DNA of 40,900 nucleotides, from positions 1 to 40,900 of the IMG/VR virus record IMGVR_UViG_3300021363_000010. The stretch is one strand, 5' to 3'. Shown here piece by piece: positions 1 through 8,797 of this stretch. How positions within the stretch are numbered: position 1 is the stretch's first letter; every line of letters starts with the position of its first letter. Position numbers and translations under genes: made by a program. This DNA is from a virus. The notes under the pieces were generated by a model that was given only the letters and a program-made list of their open reading frames with translations, was not told the origin of the DNA and searched no databases.

Positions 1-145
1 CACGGCGGCCACGGCGAGCCTGCTGCCGACCCGTAACGCCTGCCCGCCGATCCCCATGAACAGGGCCGGCCAGACCAGCACCAGCACGCTCAGAAGGTAG
101 GTCGCGTTCGTCACCCCGAGCAACCCGACCACAGCTCGGCCGGCT
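1..145. repeat. Terminal direct repeat, left copy
   Basis: Positions 1-145 match 40756-40900 base for base except position 127 (G) versus 40882 (C). The difference falls in the third position of a valine codon (GTC/GTG) of the lysis-cassette gene crossing the junction, so it is silent. The simplest reading is a circular assembly of a circularly permuted or circular genome of 40,755 bp. A true short terminal repeat is possible but cannot be told apart from sequence alone. Confidence 0.9.
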
Positions 146-255
146 GGGTTGTCCTCGCGGGGCACGCCGATGCGCCAGAGGTACATCGCCAGCAGTACCG
201 CGGCCGGGATCAGACCCAAAAGCCACGATATGGTCAGCAGAACGTGCATCGTCAT
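1..255 (-). CDS. Lysis-cassette membrane protein, N-terminal part (continues at 40755)
   Basis: The reading frame starts at ATG 255 (MTMHVLLTISWLLG) and is still open at base 1. Joined through the terminal repeat to 40755-40678 it gives a complete protein of 110 residues. Three hydrophobic segments are visible (about residues 6-26, 46-68 and 73-92), followed by a basic tail (RAGRRKEREN). The start overlaps the stop of the upstream gene as ATGA, so translation is probably coupled. It lies downstream of the endolysin and upstream of a 59-residue holin-like protein. A role as holin or holin partner in the inner membrane is inferred from topology and position. No family is recognised with certainty. 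Confidence 0.8.
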   Translation of the reverse strand, partial: MTMHVLLTISWLLGLIPAAVLLAMYLWRIGVPREDNPAGRAVVGLLGVTNATYLLSVLVLVWPALFMGIGGQALRVGSRLAVAAV

Positions 256-446
256 CGGTAGCGGCGCCTCATCATGTCCTGAAAGATCAACGGGCCGAAG
301 TGGTTCGTCTCCAACTCACGCTCTATCTTACGTGTTTCGCGCAAGGTTTCCTTCAGCTCGTCGTTCGACTGACGTAATGCCTCATGTGCCCGGTTCAAGG
401 CTCTTTCGGCATCATCTCCCGGCTTGGCTCTTCGAAACCATTTCAC
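252..446 (-). CDS. Small charged coiled-coil protein of the lysis cassette
   Basis: This 64-residue protein has no membrane segment. Its N-terminus is basic (MKWFRRAKPGDD), the middle is a long charged helix (about residues 10-48), and the C-terminus reads NHFGPLIFQDMMRRRYR. Small proteins with this plan, a charged helix ending in an NHFxxxI-like motif, are common beside holin genes in actinophages, and that resemblance is from memory. It is coupled on both sides by ATGA overlaps (443-446 and 252-255). Its function is unknown. A peripheral partner of the neighbouring membrane proteins would fit the context. Confidence 0.8.
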   Translation of the reverse strand: MKWFRRAKPGDDAERALNRAHEALRQSNDELKETLRETRKIERELETNHFGPLIFQDMMRRRYR

Positions 447-736
447 GTCGAACCGCTCCGATCAGAGTCGGCCCAGTCACGAGCCTGCCGAAAACCGGAC
501 AACAGCGCGTTGGTCAGCTTGAGGGTCTCCAGCGCCGCGGCGTTCTTGTCGCGCTCGCGCTCCCTCGCCATCTCCGATATCTCGTGCGCTTTCTGCCATT
601 GGTCCGCGTATCGACGCATATCGTCGATACGCGCGTTTCGATCCTTCGCCCAGGACCAGCCCAGGACCAGGACCAGAGCCAGCAGCACGCTGGAGGCCGT
701 GAGAGCCCTCAGCGTGTCGCTGCTCATCCAGTCCAT
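443..736 (-). CDS. Single-span membrane protein, holin or spanin-like candidate
   Basis: The 97-residue protein has one hydrophobic segment near the N-terminus (about residues 12-30, ASSVLLALVLVLGWSWAK). A long charged helix rich in Arg, Glu and Lys follows (about 31-75), predicted to be a coiled coil. The gene starts 3 bases after the endolysin stop and is coupled to the next gene by ATGA. The architecture suits an N-terminally anchored lysis protein, but it lacks a lipobox and two classic holin spans, so holin, pinholin or spanin-like roles remain open. Confidence 0.8.
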   Translation of the reverse strand: MDWMSSDTLRALTASSVLLALVLVLGWSWAKDRNARIDDMRRYADQWQKAHEISEMARERERDKNAAALETLKLTNALLSGFRQARDWADSDRSGST

Positions 737-739
737 GGA

Positions 740-1522
740 TCAGGCGTCAGGGTCGATCAGGTCGTGCCCGAGCTCGTCCAGGGCGGCCCTGGCGCCGGCC
801 TCAGCCGCGGCGGTTGCCTGCTCCGCCGTGAGTCCGCCCTTCTCGACGACCAGGGACGTGAGCACCTCGGTCAGCGCGGCGAAGTGGGCAATCATCTCCC
901 GCCGGAGCCTGGACATAGCGGGGGTGTAGCCCCTGAGCATCACGTTCGCCGCGTAGGACTTGCCCTCCAGCTCCGGATGGCCGAGCGCCACCGCGTCGGC
1001 CTTGGTGTAGGTGTGCTCCTCGTGCCAGTCCATCTGCGTCTCCTGAGGTTGAGGTCTCCGTGCCCGGATCCTAGCCGCGGCCTGCTTGACCTGCACGGGG
1101 GTGGCGTTGATCTCGAAATGCATCTCATCCACCACCGTGGAGAAGTCACCCCCCCAGCGGATCACCCGATTGCTCTGGTCATCTCTCAGCCCGGAGAGGA
1201 TCTGACGAATAGCGATGACCTGCGTCTTGCTGAACGTACCGCGAACTCCCCGAGGGTGTTTGGTCGCGTTCATATCCCATGCCGTGGCCGACGCGTGGTT
1301 ACTGTAACCGCTGGTCTGTCCACGCTCCGGGCGGACGGCATAGGACCAATCATCCAGGACCGGCCCGGCGATTGACTCCACATTCGTATTGAAAGCTTCA
1401 ATCAAACATCCGGCTATGAACGCGACATCGGCATTCGCAGCCGCGAACCGACTACCACTCGCGGAGAACCACATCAGCTGTTCGCGAGTCAGGACCGGCC
1501 AGCCGTTCTGGGATCTGTCCAT
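740..1522 (-). CDS. Endolysin, M15-type L-Ala-D-Glu / D-Ala-D-Ala peptidase
   Basis: The predicted 260-residue lysis enzyme cleaves peptidoglycan stem peptides. Residues about 40-140 form a zinc peptidase of the VanY/M15 family. The SxHxxxxAxD zinc motif appears as SNHASATAWD (H76, D83), and the second motif DEMHFEIN supplies catalytic D132 and zinc ligand H135 in the DxxH spacing of phage Ply-type enzymes. RPERGQTSGYSNH matches the conserved substrate-cleft block. The C-terminal 90 residues differ from a known wall-binding domain and hold an Ala/Glu-rich helix, which may bind the wall or help oligomerisation. There is no signal peptide, so export depends on the holin-like genes that follow immediately. 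Confidence 0.92.
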   Translation of the reverse strand: MDRSQNGWPVLTREQLMWFSASGSRFAAANADVAFIAGCLIEAFNTNVESIAGPVLDDWSYAVRPERGQTSGYSNHASATAWDMNATKHPRGVRGTFSKTQVIAIRQILSGLRDDQSNRVIRWGGDFSTVVDEMHFEINATPVQVKQAAARIRARRPQPQETQMDWHEEHTYTKADAVALGHPELEGKSYAANVMLRGYTPAMSRLRREMIAHFAALTEVLTSLVVEKGGLTAEQATAAAEAGARAALDELGHDLIDPDA

Positions 1523-1537
1523 GGAGAGCGTCCTTTC

Positions 1538-2002
1538 CTAGGCGGCGCGGTAGCAGCCGGAGCCCGACAGGGGGTTACCGGCGACGGGTGCCAGAGGGGT
1601 GATAGAGGTGATACCGATCCGCTGGTCAGGCTTGGCGCTGGACGCCTGCCACGATCCGGCGAAGGTACCGTGGGTGCCGGCGGCCTCGAACGAATTGATC
1701 GAACCCGCGTAGTTGGACGTCGCCCCTGTTCGCAGTGTCCACGCCCCGAGCGTGGCGTTGAGACTGGCACCCCCTCCGGTAAACGCCGCGACGGGCAACT
1801 CGATCTGAGCGGTGGCCGTCCAGGCCGGCGACGTGCCGAACTCCAGCCGGAACCCCCACAGGACCATGGCGCCGATCTGCTGGTACCACCCCTCGTTGAC
1901 CGCTCCGGATCCGAGAGTGACACCGGTCCATGTCGGAGTGAACGGGACCAGCAGGAAAGCATCCGACGCCCGTACGAGCGACCCTGCCTGAGGAATGGCC
2001 AT
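1538..2002 (-). CDS. Small virion protein, putative minor tail protein
   Basis: This 154-residue protein is rich in Gly, Ser, Thr and aromatic residues, with a strongly beta-strand character (for example WTGVTLGSGAVNEGWYQQIGA). It carries no catalytic motif. Similar short beta-rich proteins lie between the large tail protein and the endolysin in many actinophages and are usually called minor tail proteins. That assignment is by position and composition only. It follows the large tail protein with an 11-base gap and precedes the endolysin, so it is probably co-transcribed with the late operon. Confidence 0.75.
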   Translation of the reverse strand: MAIPQAGSLVRASDAFLLVPFTPTWTGVTLGSGAVNEGWYQQIGAMVLWGFRLEFGTSPAWTATAQIELPVAAFTGGGASLNATLGAWTLRTGATSNYAGSINSFEAAGTHGTFAGSWQASSAKPDQRIGITSITPLAPVAGNPLSGSGCYRAA

Positions 2003-2013
2003 ATCACGCTCTC

Positions 2014-5000
2014 CTATAGAACATAGTACGCGGGGGCGAACAACTCTACCGCTGTGCCTGGATTCTGGGTCTTGACCACACCGTTGACCGACCTCACGAC
2101 CGTGAATGTCTGAGGGGACGTGGATCCGGTGATATTGGTTACCGTCATTCTCTCCCCACCGACACGGATATCGAAATCACCGTCAGCGTGCGTCCACAAC
2201 GGGCCGGACGGCGTAGCCACCAGAAGACTCGCGGTGGTGGCGTTGTGTGATCCACTTAGTTCGGAACCGTCCGACGAGTACCGAGAACCTTGGTAAGAGA
2301 TCCCGTATACCGTGGCTCGATCGAACGGTGAGCCAGGGGTGCAGTTGAACGAGAAACTCCACTCGTACTGACTCAGCCGTTCGGTGTATCCACGGATCAA
2401 CTGACTGATCGGATCAGGTGGCACCCATAATGGGGGGTTGGTCACCACGAGACGCGATCCGATGTCCGCCGAGGCTACGACGTCGCTCAGCCCAGTCATG
2501 TCCGGAGCGGCGAGATTGACGTCGATCACAGGGTACCTGGGTTCGTCGATGGTTCCCAGTCGGAGCCGCCATCCGGCCTGGTCCGCCAGCTGAATGTCAC
2601 TGGCGACGTTGAGATCCACTGATATGTCATAGGTCCCGACCCCTGCCGGAGGAGGCAGTGTGGACATTGATGAGCCGGTATCAACCGCGCGGGCCGAGCT
2701 ACCACCCGGTCGGGTAACGGTCACATCGTTGACAGTCTTCTGGTCGTCCTCCATCGGGTTCAGACTCAGCATCTGATGAGCGGAGTAGTCGAGCGTCAGG
2801 TCAGGTGGCTGAGCCATGAACGCGATCTGTGGTCGGTACGCGATCGCCAGCCAATCCCGGGGCGAGAACAGGATCCCACCGTCCGCGGTGGCGCATTCCT
2901 GGATCAGATTGAGGTAGGTGTCCCGCCGTTGCGGGCCCATCGGAGTGTTACCTATCGTGAAACCACCCGACTGCACGGCGACACCCTGCTCCGTAGAGAG
3001 CCGCACGATTCGCGCTTCCGAGGTCTCCCTTGAATACCCGTCCAGAGGTCCTAGAACCCCCGCCGGCATAGCCGTGACAGCCGATTCCACGGTGATATGC
3101 CCGACCACCACGTCTTGCATGAGAAATGTGTTGTTCACCCGTACCGAGGACGGCCTGCCGATGTTGTTCCCGTTCAGCGTGAACCCGGAAGAACTGATCG
3201 TGGAATTCCCAGCCGTGACCGTGCGAATAGTGGCTACCACGTTAGGCCCGGAATTGACGATCTCCACTGAAACGAGCAGATTCTTGCCGTCTACGGCGAA
3301 ACCGATGGGTCCGCTCGTCCCTCCGCCGATGGCGACGTCATCGCTGTCCCGGGCTGTCAGGGTCAGCGACCCGGCCGTCCCGTAGGTCAACGACCAGACG
3401 GCCACCGCTCCGCCGGCGAAGTAGATCCTCAGGATCGAAGCTCCGTTGACCGATCCTGTGCTCGGCACACGCAGCAGGAACCGGATCTGTACCGAGCCCG
3501 TGGCCGTGCTCGGATCAACCCGGCCGATGAGCGACGCACCGTTGAGCTCAGCCAGCGCTCCGGAGCCCAGGAACGAGCTGTCAGCAGCCAGCGAGATGCC
3601 GGAGCCGTTGAGGGTCATCGGGCTACCGCCGGCCAGCCCAGAGGCCAGCGAGAGGCTGTCGGAGTCGTCCTCGCCGGGCCAGTAGGCCAGCAGGCTCGCG
3701 GTGGACAGACCTGAGATCGTACGACGCATAGGCGACTGGAGCGGCGCGGCGCCCTGCCCCAGCCGGCGTCGGATGTCGGCGCACGTGATCGGGGTGTAGA
3801 CGTCGGTGCCGGTAATATCCCATGCTTGCGGCCATTCGGTCACCTCGCCCGTGAATCTCGGATCGAAATCGCGGATCTCCAGGGAGCCGAGAATTGAATT
3901 GACTGTCCAGACGTTGGTCTGCGCATCGACGAAGGTGGACGCGGCGAACACCTGGTTACTGAAATTCGGGCTCGCGACCAGCGTCCCGCCGAACACCTGA
4001 CGCAGCACGTCACCTGCAGCCGGAGCCGTGGCGAACGGTCGATCCACGAACAGATTGGTGAATCCGAAACCGCTGTTAGTGGAAGTGATTTTAAGTACAG
4101 ATGGCTCTCGGAGCACTCCTCCGGAGCTGTAAATCTGGCAGTACGTGCCGACCGGCATGTCAGCCGCGTCCGCGTCCGTACAGATTACATAACCGGTCGT
4201 CGGTGCCGCTCCGAACTGGGTGGCTGTTCCCGATCCGATGCCCGAACGAACCCGAGCCTCATAGATCCTCCCATGGATGACCGATCCCATGAAATTGGCG
4301 TTAGGGTTGTCGAGCAGGTAACTCAGGGCCGTGGAGTTGAATACCGACGTCGTGCCGCTCGCGGTAGCGATGGCGTCGCCGAGCTGCGTCCATATCCCGT
4401 CGATCTTGGTTCCGGTGTAGAACGTCACCGTATACCCGCCGACACCGTTGTTCACGTCCAGAACAACACGCACGGCGGCTCGGCCTGTGGTGATCGGAAT
4501 AGGTACCGTAGACGCCAACCCGATGGCATCAGAGCCCGTGGTCGACCACCAGAAGTTGAGCTTTCCGGTGTCGGTCAGGGTCAGTGCGTACGACCGTTGA
4601 GACGGTTCAGTCCACTTCGAGTACAGCTCCATGGCGTCACGCCAGCTGGTCAGGTCCGCGTCGATCTGGATGTCTATGTCACCGGTGACCGACGTACCTG
4701 GACTGTCGGGGGTCGACACGCTGCACGTGCCGATCGTTGTGGTGGTCGGCTGAGTGATCTGAGCATAACCCGTCGATTTCACGGAACACCTGATCGGGGT
4801 GTTTCTCCCAATCAACCCGTAGTACGGACTCATAGGGTTCCGAGGGGAGAACAGTCCGTCCCGGTTGTTTAGCGTGAGATTCATCGTCGCGGGGTTGGGC
4901 GTGCTCGCCTCGTCCTGGTCCCCCCGGACGATCGTGATCTGGTCAGACGAGCGAACCCGGGACGTGATGTCTATCCAGGCATTGTCGATCTGGATCTGAG

Positions 5001-6063
5001 TTCGAATCGGCAGGATGACAAAAGGGAACACCCGGCCGTCGCCGGTACTGGTCATGCTGGCCGCGGCTGATACCGTCAGCGCCGGACCGCTCACCGCTAC
5101 CGGCGTGGAGCCGCCGGCTATGGCTGCCGTTGTATGCACCACCAGTGGAGCCGTTGACGTGGCCGTGACGACGGACGACCCGGCGAACATCGACTGATAC
5201 CGAACCCCCGCGTTCGGGTTGGCCGCTGATCCGTCACCCGACTTTCGGAAGATGTCCGACTTCAGGTAGTCCTGAGTCTCGTTGAAATACGTGTCGAAAC
5301 CCATGATGTCCGCATTGGCAGACATCCAGTCGACCACCATTTCAGTGATGTATGTCGGATTATCCCCGCCCTCGTGCCCCGTCGCCACGTCACCAGAAAC
5401 CGCGCCCCACTCTGGGATCGCCAGGCCAAGGTTATTGGTTCGGCAGAACGACGTCCAGAAGTCGATACCCTGCGTCTGAGTATGGTAGTTGGAGATGGCG
5501 CCGCCACTTGTGAATCCGTCGAACCAGTCATACAGATCGGGACCGGCCCACTCGATGTAAGGACTGGCCGCCAGAAGATTGGTCATCGTTCCGGTGTACC
5601 CGGACTGATTGGCGCCGAAGTTCGGGTTAAGACCGATGTGACACTTGTTCCCCATGATCGATTTAAATATGTTGGCGTACTGCCCGAAACGTGATTTCCA
5701 CGTGTTCACATTGGCGTCGGTCACGGCCCAGGCCCATGACGGTAGGTTCATTTCCCAGCCGAGTCTGATGTAGAACACCCGACCGTCCGCGAGCCAGGCG
5801 TTAGCCATCGACGTGCAGTCGGCCGAGAGATCCTGAGACAGTGAACCGCCTTCATAACACATTGGCATCCCGATGGCGAACGCGGGAGCATTACCGCTGT
5901 ATGCGGAGTTTAGCCAGTAGTTGTTAGTCAACGAAGCAGAATTAGTTCTGGTCGGGAAGTACGAGCATATGTCCATGGCCCGACCACGCCATGTTCCCAT
6001 CTGAACCAGCGTCGCACCGTCAAGATCCGTGTATGCGCCGCTCGGCCATGTGACAACGCTCAT
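2014..6063 (-). CDS. Large minor tail protein with N-terminal GH26-like glycoside hydrolase domain
   Basis: At 1349 residues this is the largest gene. Residues about 25-275 look like a (beta/alpha)8 glycoside hydrolase related to GH26 mannanases. IRLGWEMN supplies a candidate acid/base E104, and GLAIPEWG a candidate nucleophile E218, about 114 residues apart and each in the expected context. From about residue 350 the protein becomes a typical actinophage tail protein (PATMNLTLNNRDGLFSPRNP and SPYYGLIGRNTP), followed by beta-sandwich segments resembling lectin or LamG folds. The start is ATG 6063, overlapping the tape-measure stop by ATGA. It probably sits at the tail tip, binds the host surface and cuts a surface glycan. 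The substrate is unknown. Actinobacterial mannans are one possibility, by inference. Confidence 0.85.
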   Translation of the reverse strand: MSVVTWPSGAYTDLDGATLVQMGTWRGRAMDICSYFPTRTNSASLTNNYWLNSAYSGNAPAFAIGMPMCYEGGSLSQDLSADCTSMANAWLADGRVFYIRLGWEMNLPSWAWAVTDANVNTWKSRFGQYANIFKSIMGNKCHIGLNPNFGANQSGYTGTMTNLLAASPYIEWAGPDLYDWFDGFTSGGAISNYHTQTQGIDFWTSFCRTNNLGLAIPEWGAVSGDVATGHEGGDNPTYITEMVVDWMSANADIMGFDTYFNETQDYLKSDIFRKSGDGSAANPNAGVRYQSMFAGSSVVTATSTAPLVVHTTAAIAGGSTPVAVSGPALTVSAAASMTSTGDGRVFPFVILPIRTQIQIDNAWIDITSRVRSSDQITIVRGDQDEASTPNPATMNLTLNNRDGLFSPRNPMSPYYGLIGRNTPIRCSVKSTGYAQITQPTTTTIGTCSVSTPDSPGTSVTGDIDIQIDADLTSWRDAMELYSKWTEPSQRSYALTLTDTGKLNFWWSTTGSDAIGLASTVPIPITTGRAAVRVVLDVNNGVGGYTVTFYTGTKIDGIWTQLGDAIATASGTTSVFNSTALSYLLDNPNANFMGSVIHGRIYEARVRSGIGSGTATQFGAAPTTGYVICTDADAADMPVGTYCQIYSSGGVLREPSVLKITSTNSGFGFTNLFVDRPFATAPAAGDVLRQVFGGTLVASPNFSNQVFAASTFVDAQTNVWTVNSILGSLEIRDFDPRFTGEVTEWPQAWDITGTDVYTPITCADIRRRLGQGAAPLQSPMRRTISGLSTASLLAYWPGEDDSDSLSLASGLAGGSPMTLNGSGISLAADSSFLGSGALAELNGASLIGRVDPSTATGSVQIRFLLRVPSTGSVNGASILRIYFAGGAVAVWSLTYGTAGSLTLTARDSDDVAIGGGTSGPIGFAVDGKNLLVSVEIVNSGPNVVATIRTVTAGNSTISSSGFTLNGNNIGRPSSVRVNNTFLMQDVVVGHITVESAVTAMPAGVLGPLDGYSRETSEARIVRLSTEQGVAVQSGGFTIGNTPMGPQRRDTYLNLIQECATADGGILFSPRDWLAIAYRPQIAFMAQPPDLTLDYSAHQMLSLNPMEDDQKTVNDVTVTRPGGSSARAVDTGSSMSTLPPPAGVGTYDISVDLNVASDIQLADQAGWRLRLGTIDEPRYPVIDVNLAAPDMTGLSDVVASADIGSRLVVTNPPLWVPPDPISQLIRGYTERLSQYEWSFSFNCTPGSPFDRATVYGISYQGSRYSSDGSELSGSHNATTASLLVATPSGPLWTHADGDFDIRVGGERMTVTNITGSTSPQTFTVVRSVNGVVKTQNPGTAVELFAPAYYVL

Positions 6064-7832
6064 GGTCCTAGCACCAGTTGCACGTTACCTCCACGACCTC
6101 GGATGTTCTTCCTCAGCCACTTGAGGAAATCGTCGCCCCCGTTACCGCCGACCCATTCCAGCTCGACCCGAGCCACGCCCCCGCCTGCGCGAGCCATCAT
6201 GGCCTCGGTCGTGCCGTGCGGGTAGACCTGCGAACCGGGGGCCAGCTTCACCAGCTCCCGGCCGTACTCGCCCACCATGGTGAAACCGGAGCGCGGGCCA
6301 CCACTGGCCGCTGCCCCGACGATGCCGCCGTGCGCCATCATCTCGGACGGCGCCGCGTGCGTCCCCCTGTGCGTGACGACCGTGACATGCACGACCCGAT
6401 CCCGCAGAGCGTTCAACGTCGCCCGGGCCAGGGCGACTCTTTGCTGAAGCTGATGGATGTCCGCACGGATCTTAGTCCGTTGCGGATTGGTTAGATGCTT
6501 GTCACGCAACCTCGCCTTAGCGGCGTTCAGCTTGGATACGAGATCCGCGATATCAGACTTGATCCGTACAATCTTGGGCATGCGTTCGACGGCGTTCTGC
6601 CAATCTCTGGTCTTCTGAATTGCTTTATCGAAACCGTCATCGACATGCCGCTTAAATCCCTCGACATCTTTTGCCGCGCGATCAGCCCAGTCATTACCAG
6701 GGATCTTTCCCAGCGCGTGAAGAATCCCTATCACCATGTTCAGTACGCCGTCTGACAGATGGTGGAGCGCTTCCAGCATCATACGAACACTGGTCAGGGT
6801 TTCCGATGCCGCTTCCGTGAACGCGGACGTCACGATGTCCCGGAACTTCGCGCTCTTGGCCCATGCCACGCCACAAGCCACCGCCAACGCGTACAACCCC
6901 GCTACCATGATAACCGCCGGGTTGACTGCCAATACCAGCGCCAGGGTTCCGAGAATGACCGTGAGCCCGCCGACCGCCACCGCTACAGCCTTGACTACGG
7001 CGGGGTTCTTCTCCATCCAGGCCAGCATCTTGACTCCCTTGTCCAACACCCCCGCTACCGCCGGCAACAGTTTGTCCCCGAAAGAGGCGGCCAGGTCCGT
7101 GACCTTGGCTTTAAGAATCTGCTGTTTCTCCGCCAGGGTGCTGGTCTGCTTCTGGAACTGCCCGGCCGCGTCCTTGCCCTGTTTGTTCAGGATGTTCATC
7201 GTCGCGGTCTGCTTCGCGGCGGCCTGAGCAGCGGGGGTCAGCTTGTCGAAAGCTTTTTGAGTTTTGACGTTCGCCACGGCCATCGCTTCGGCGTTGATCG
7301 TGCTCTGCTTCAGCGAGATACCGTACCGCTCCATCGGGTCGAACTCGCCCTTGAACGCCGAGCTGAGCGCCTCTACCGCTTCCTTGGCCGTGCCGCCATA
7401 AGTGGCTGAAAGGTCGGCGCCCATCTTGATCATCTTGTCCGTCTTGACGGACAACTGATCCGCGGCCACACCCTGATTCTTGAACAATGAGCCGATGATG
7501 TTGGCTGATTCGCGGTAATCGTTGGCGGAGAGCCCTACCGCGTCGCTGGCCTTTTTACTCTTGGCTATCACAACATCGGCGTACTTACCGAACACGGCCT
7601 GAGTCCCGCCGAGTGACTGCTGGGAATCGGACGCGGCTCCGACGATGGACTTGGCGGCCAGCGCCATCGCTCCACCGACCGCGATGCTCGCCATCTTGGC
7701 CTTGTCACCGAAACCCTCGAAAGCGTGACCGCCCTCTTTCTTCAGCTTCTCGGCGTTCTTCTGGGCAGAGGCTGTGCCAGGCGCGGTTTTATCCTGCACC
7801 TTGATGAGAATGTCAATCTCATTCGGCACTAT
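6060..7832 (-). CDS. Tape measure protein
   Basis: This roughly 590-residue protein fixes tail length and helps DNA ejection. It shows long alpha-helical stretches, Ala/Lys-rich repeats and a hydrophobic block (about residues 285-330, AVAVGGLTVILGTLALVL) that could cross a membrane. The section with SANDYRESANIIGSLFKNQG is typical of phage minor tail/TMP proteins. GTG 7832 is preferred because GGGAGG lies about 10 bases upstream. A TTG at 7838 in the same frame has almost no spacing. The gene overlaps the end of the frameshifted chaperone and, by ATGA, the tail protein. The usual rule of about 0.15 nm per residue suggests a tail near 90 nm. Confidence 0.92.
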   Translation of the reverse strand: MVPNEIDILIKVQDKTAPGTASAQKNAEKLKKEGGHAFEGFGDKAKMASIAVGGAMALAAKSIVGAASDSQQSLGGTQAVFGKYADVVIAKSKKASDAVGLSANDYRESANIIGSLFKNQGVAADQLSVKTDKMIKMGADLSATYGGTAKEAVEALSSAFKGEFDPMERYGISLKQSTINAEAMAVANVKTQKAFDKLTPAAQAAAKQTATMNILNKQGKDAAGQFQKQTSTLAEKQQILKAKVTDLAASFGDKLLPAVAGVLDKGVKMLAWMEKNPAVVKAVAVAVGGLTVILGTLALVLAVNPAVIMVAGLYALAVACGVAWAKSAKFRDIVTSAFTEAASETLTSVRMMLEALHHLSDGVLNMVIGILHALGKIPGNDWADRAAKDVEGFKRHVDDGFDKAIQKTRDWQNAVERMPKIVRIKSDIADLVSKLNAAKARLRDKHLTNPQRTKIRADIHQLQQRVALARATLNALRDRVVHVTVVTHRGTHAAPSEMMAHGGIVGAAASGGPRSGFTMVGEYGRELVKLAPGSQVYPHGTTEAMMARAGGGVARVELEWVGGNGGDDFLKWLRKNIRGRGGNVQLVLGP

Positions 7833-8360
7833 CCTCAACCCTCCCTAGCTCGTATATTTTCAGCATCCGAAAGAACTCCGCCGGTTCTCGGTACAGTTCC
7901 GACGGCAGACAGTGGAACCTCTCGCACAACCCGATCACGGTCTGAGCGGTGGCTAGCTCGCTGGGTTGCCCGACAATGGTTCCATCGGGAGCGACACCAC
8001 CGGGGACTGATTTCCATCGGAAGATGGCATCTCTAAAGGGGGCGACACCGACGTCATGACGTCCATCCAGGAAGATATGATATCGAACACGAAATCGAAT
8101 TCCTGGCTCAACATCCCCTCCAGCGTGGCCGGTACCGGAGTTCCGTCGTCGTTCTCGACGTTCCACGACCGTAGGCTCTGATTGGCGAACTCCTCGAACA
8201 ACGTTCTCATCTGAGACACGTCAGCCCGGGCGGTGTCCGCCATGGTGACAATCTCAAGAAACGCGCCTGTGCTGACCGACGTGGCTCTTACCTCCAATCC
8301 CTCCATCTCGGGTTTCTCGAACTGGAGCGTGAATACCTTACGGTTCGGTCGGTATCCCAT
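7819..8360 (-). CDS. Tail assembly chaperone, frameshifted (GT-type) product
   Basis: After codon 109 of the short product the ribosome can slip back one base on the heptamer at 8034-8040. It then reads 71 more codons in the -1 frame (RDAIFRWKSVPGG ... IYELGRVEDSAE) to TGA 7819, giving about 180 residues. The extension runs without a stop from 8166 to 7819 and ends 14 bases inside the tape measure gene. In lambda-type tails the GT extension recruits tail-tube subunits to the G-coated tape measure. That role is transferred here by analogy. Confidence 0.8.
7953..8360 (-). CDS. Tail assembly chaperone, short (G-type) product
   Basis: The 135-residue protein (MGYRPNRKVFTLQFEKPEMEG...) lies just upstream of the tape measure gene, where siphophages encode the G/GT chaperone pair. 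It has the usual plan of an N-terminal beta segment and helical middle, and ends at TAG 7953. A second open frame overlaps its 3' end and is reached by a -1 slip at 8034-8040. The short form is expected to be the abundant product and to coat the tape measure during assembly. Family membership is assigned from gene order and the frameshift arrangement. Confidence 0.85.
   Translation of the reverse strand: MGYRPNRKVFTLQFEKPEMEGLEVRATSVSTGAFLEIVTMADTARADVSQMRTLFEEFANQSLRSWNVENDDGTPVPATLEGMLSQEFDFVFDIISSWMDVMTSVSPPLEMPSSDGNQSPVVSLPMEPLSGNPAS
8034..8040 (-). promoter_or_regulatory. Programmed -1 ribosomal frameshift site
   Basis: Read on the minus strand the site is CCCTTTA, an exact X XXY YYZ heptamer in the zero frame of the short chaperone (C CCT TTA). 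A -1 slip re-pairs the P-site Pro and A-site Leu codons as CCC and TTT. It lies inside the region where both frames are open (7953-8166). Confidence 0.82.
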
Positions 8361-8366
8361 GTCAGC

Positions 8367-8792
8367 TCAGGCCCATGTCGGAACGGCGCCGTTGGCCAGC
8401 ACGCCGGGCGACGTCCAGGTGAGCGAGCCGTCCTGAGCACGGTCGATCGAGTAATCGGTAAACAGGCACTCGTTCGCCAGCGTGTTAGCCCCCACCGATC
8501 CGGTAATGGTCAGGGTGACCGTGCGCTGAACCGAAGTGCTCGGCACCGTTTTCATCACGGTGTGCGCACCCGTTAGAGCCGCGTCGTTGAACGCCACACC
8601 GGTCAGCGTGATGGAGAAGTCCGCCAGCAGAAGCAAGCGCTCCATCGCGGACTTGTCGACACCGGTCACATCTTGCACACCGCGGGGTACCGCGACCTGG
8701 AACGACCCGACGTCGTTCCGGATGTCACGGGCAGTGCCCGCGGAATCGTCGACACTGAGCGCCGTGAGCCCGAGGCCATTAGTTTTCGCCAT
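8367..8792 (-). CDS. Tail tube protein paralogue A (short)
   Basis: This 141-residue beta-rich protein contains the block DVTGVDKSAMERLLLLADFS followed by TGVAFNDA. The same arrangement (DVTGIDKSAFERIGGLRDGE, then AFFNDAA) is found in the larger protein at 9241-9984, so the two are paralogues. Position before the chaperones and the block, familiar from actinophage tail-tube proteins, support a role as tube subunit. The C-terminus (FTDYSIDRAQDGSLTWTSPGVL) resembles the usual end of such proteins. Which paralogue is the main tube subunit cannot be decided here. This one is closer in size and position to a minimal tube protein. Confidence 0.78.
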   Translation of the reverse strand: MAKTNGLGLTALSVDDSAGTARDIRNDVGSFQVAVPRGVQDVTGVDKSAMERLLLLADFSITLTGVAFNDAALTGAHTVMKTVPSTSVQRTVTLTITGSVGANTLANECLFTDYSIDRAQDGSLTWTSPGVLANGAVPTWA

Positions 8793-8797
8793 GCTGA

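Noticed and set aside
149-1375. 408-codon plus-strand frame opposite the lysis genes
   Set aside because: It crosses several motif-supported minus-strand genes, has no ribosome-binding site and no domain.
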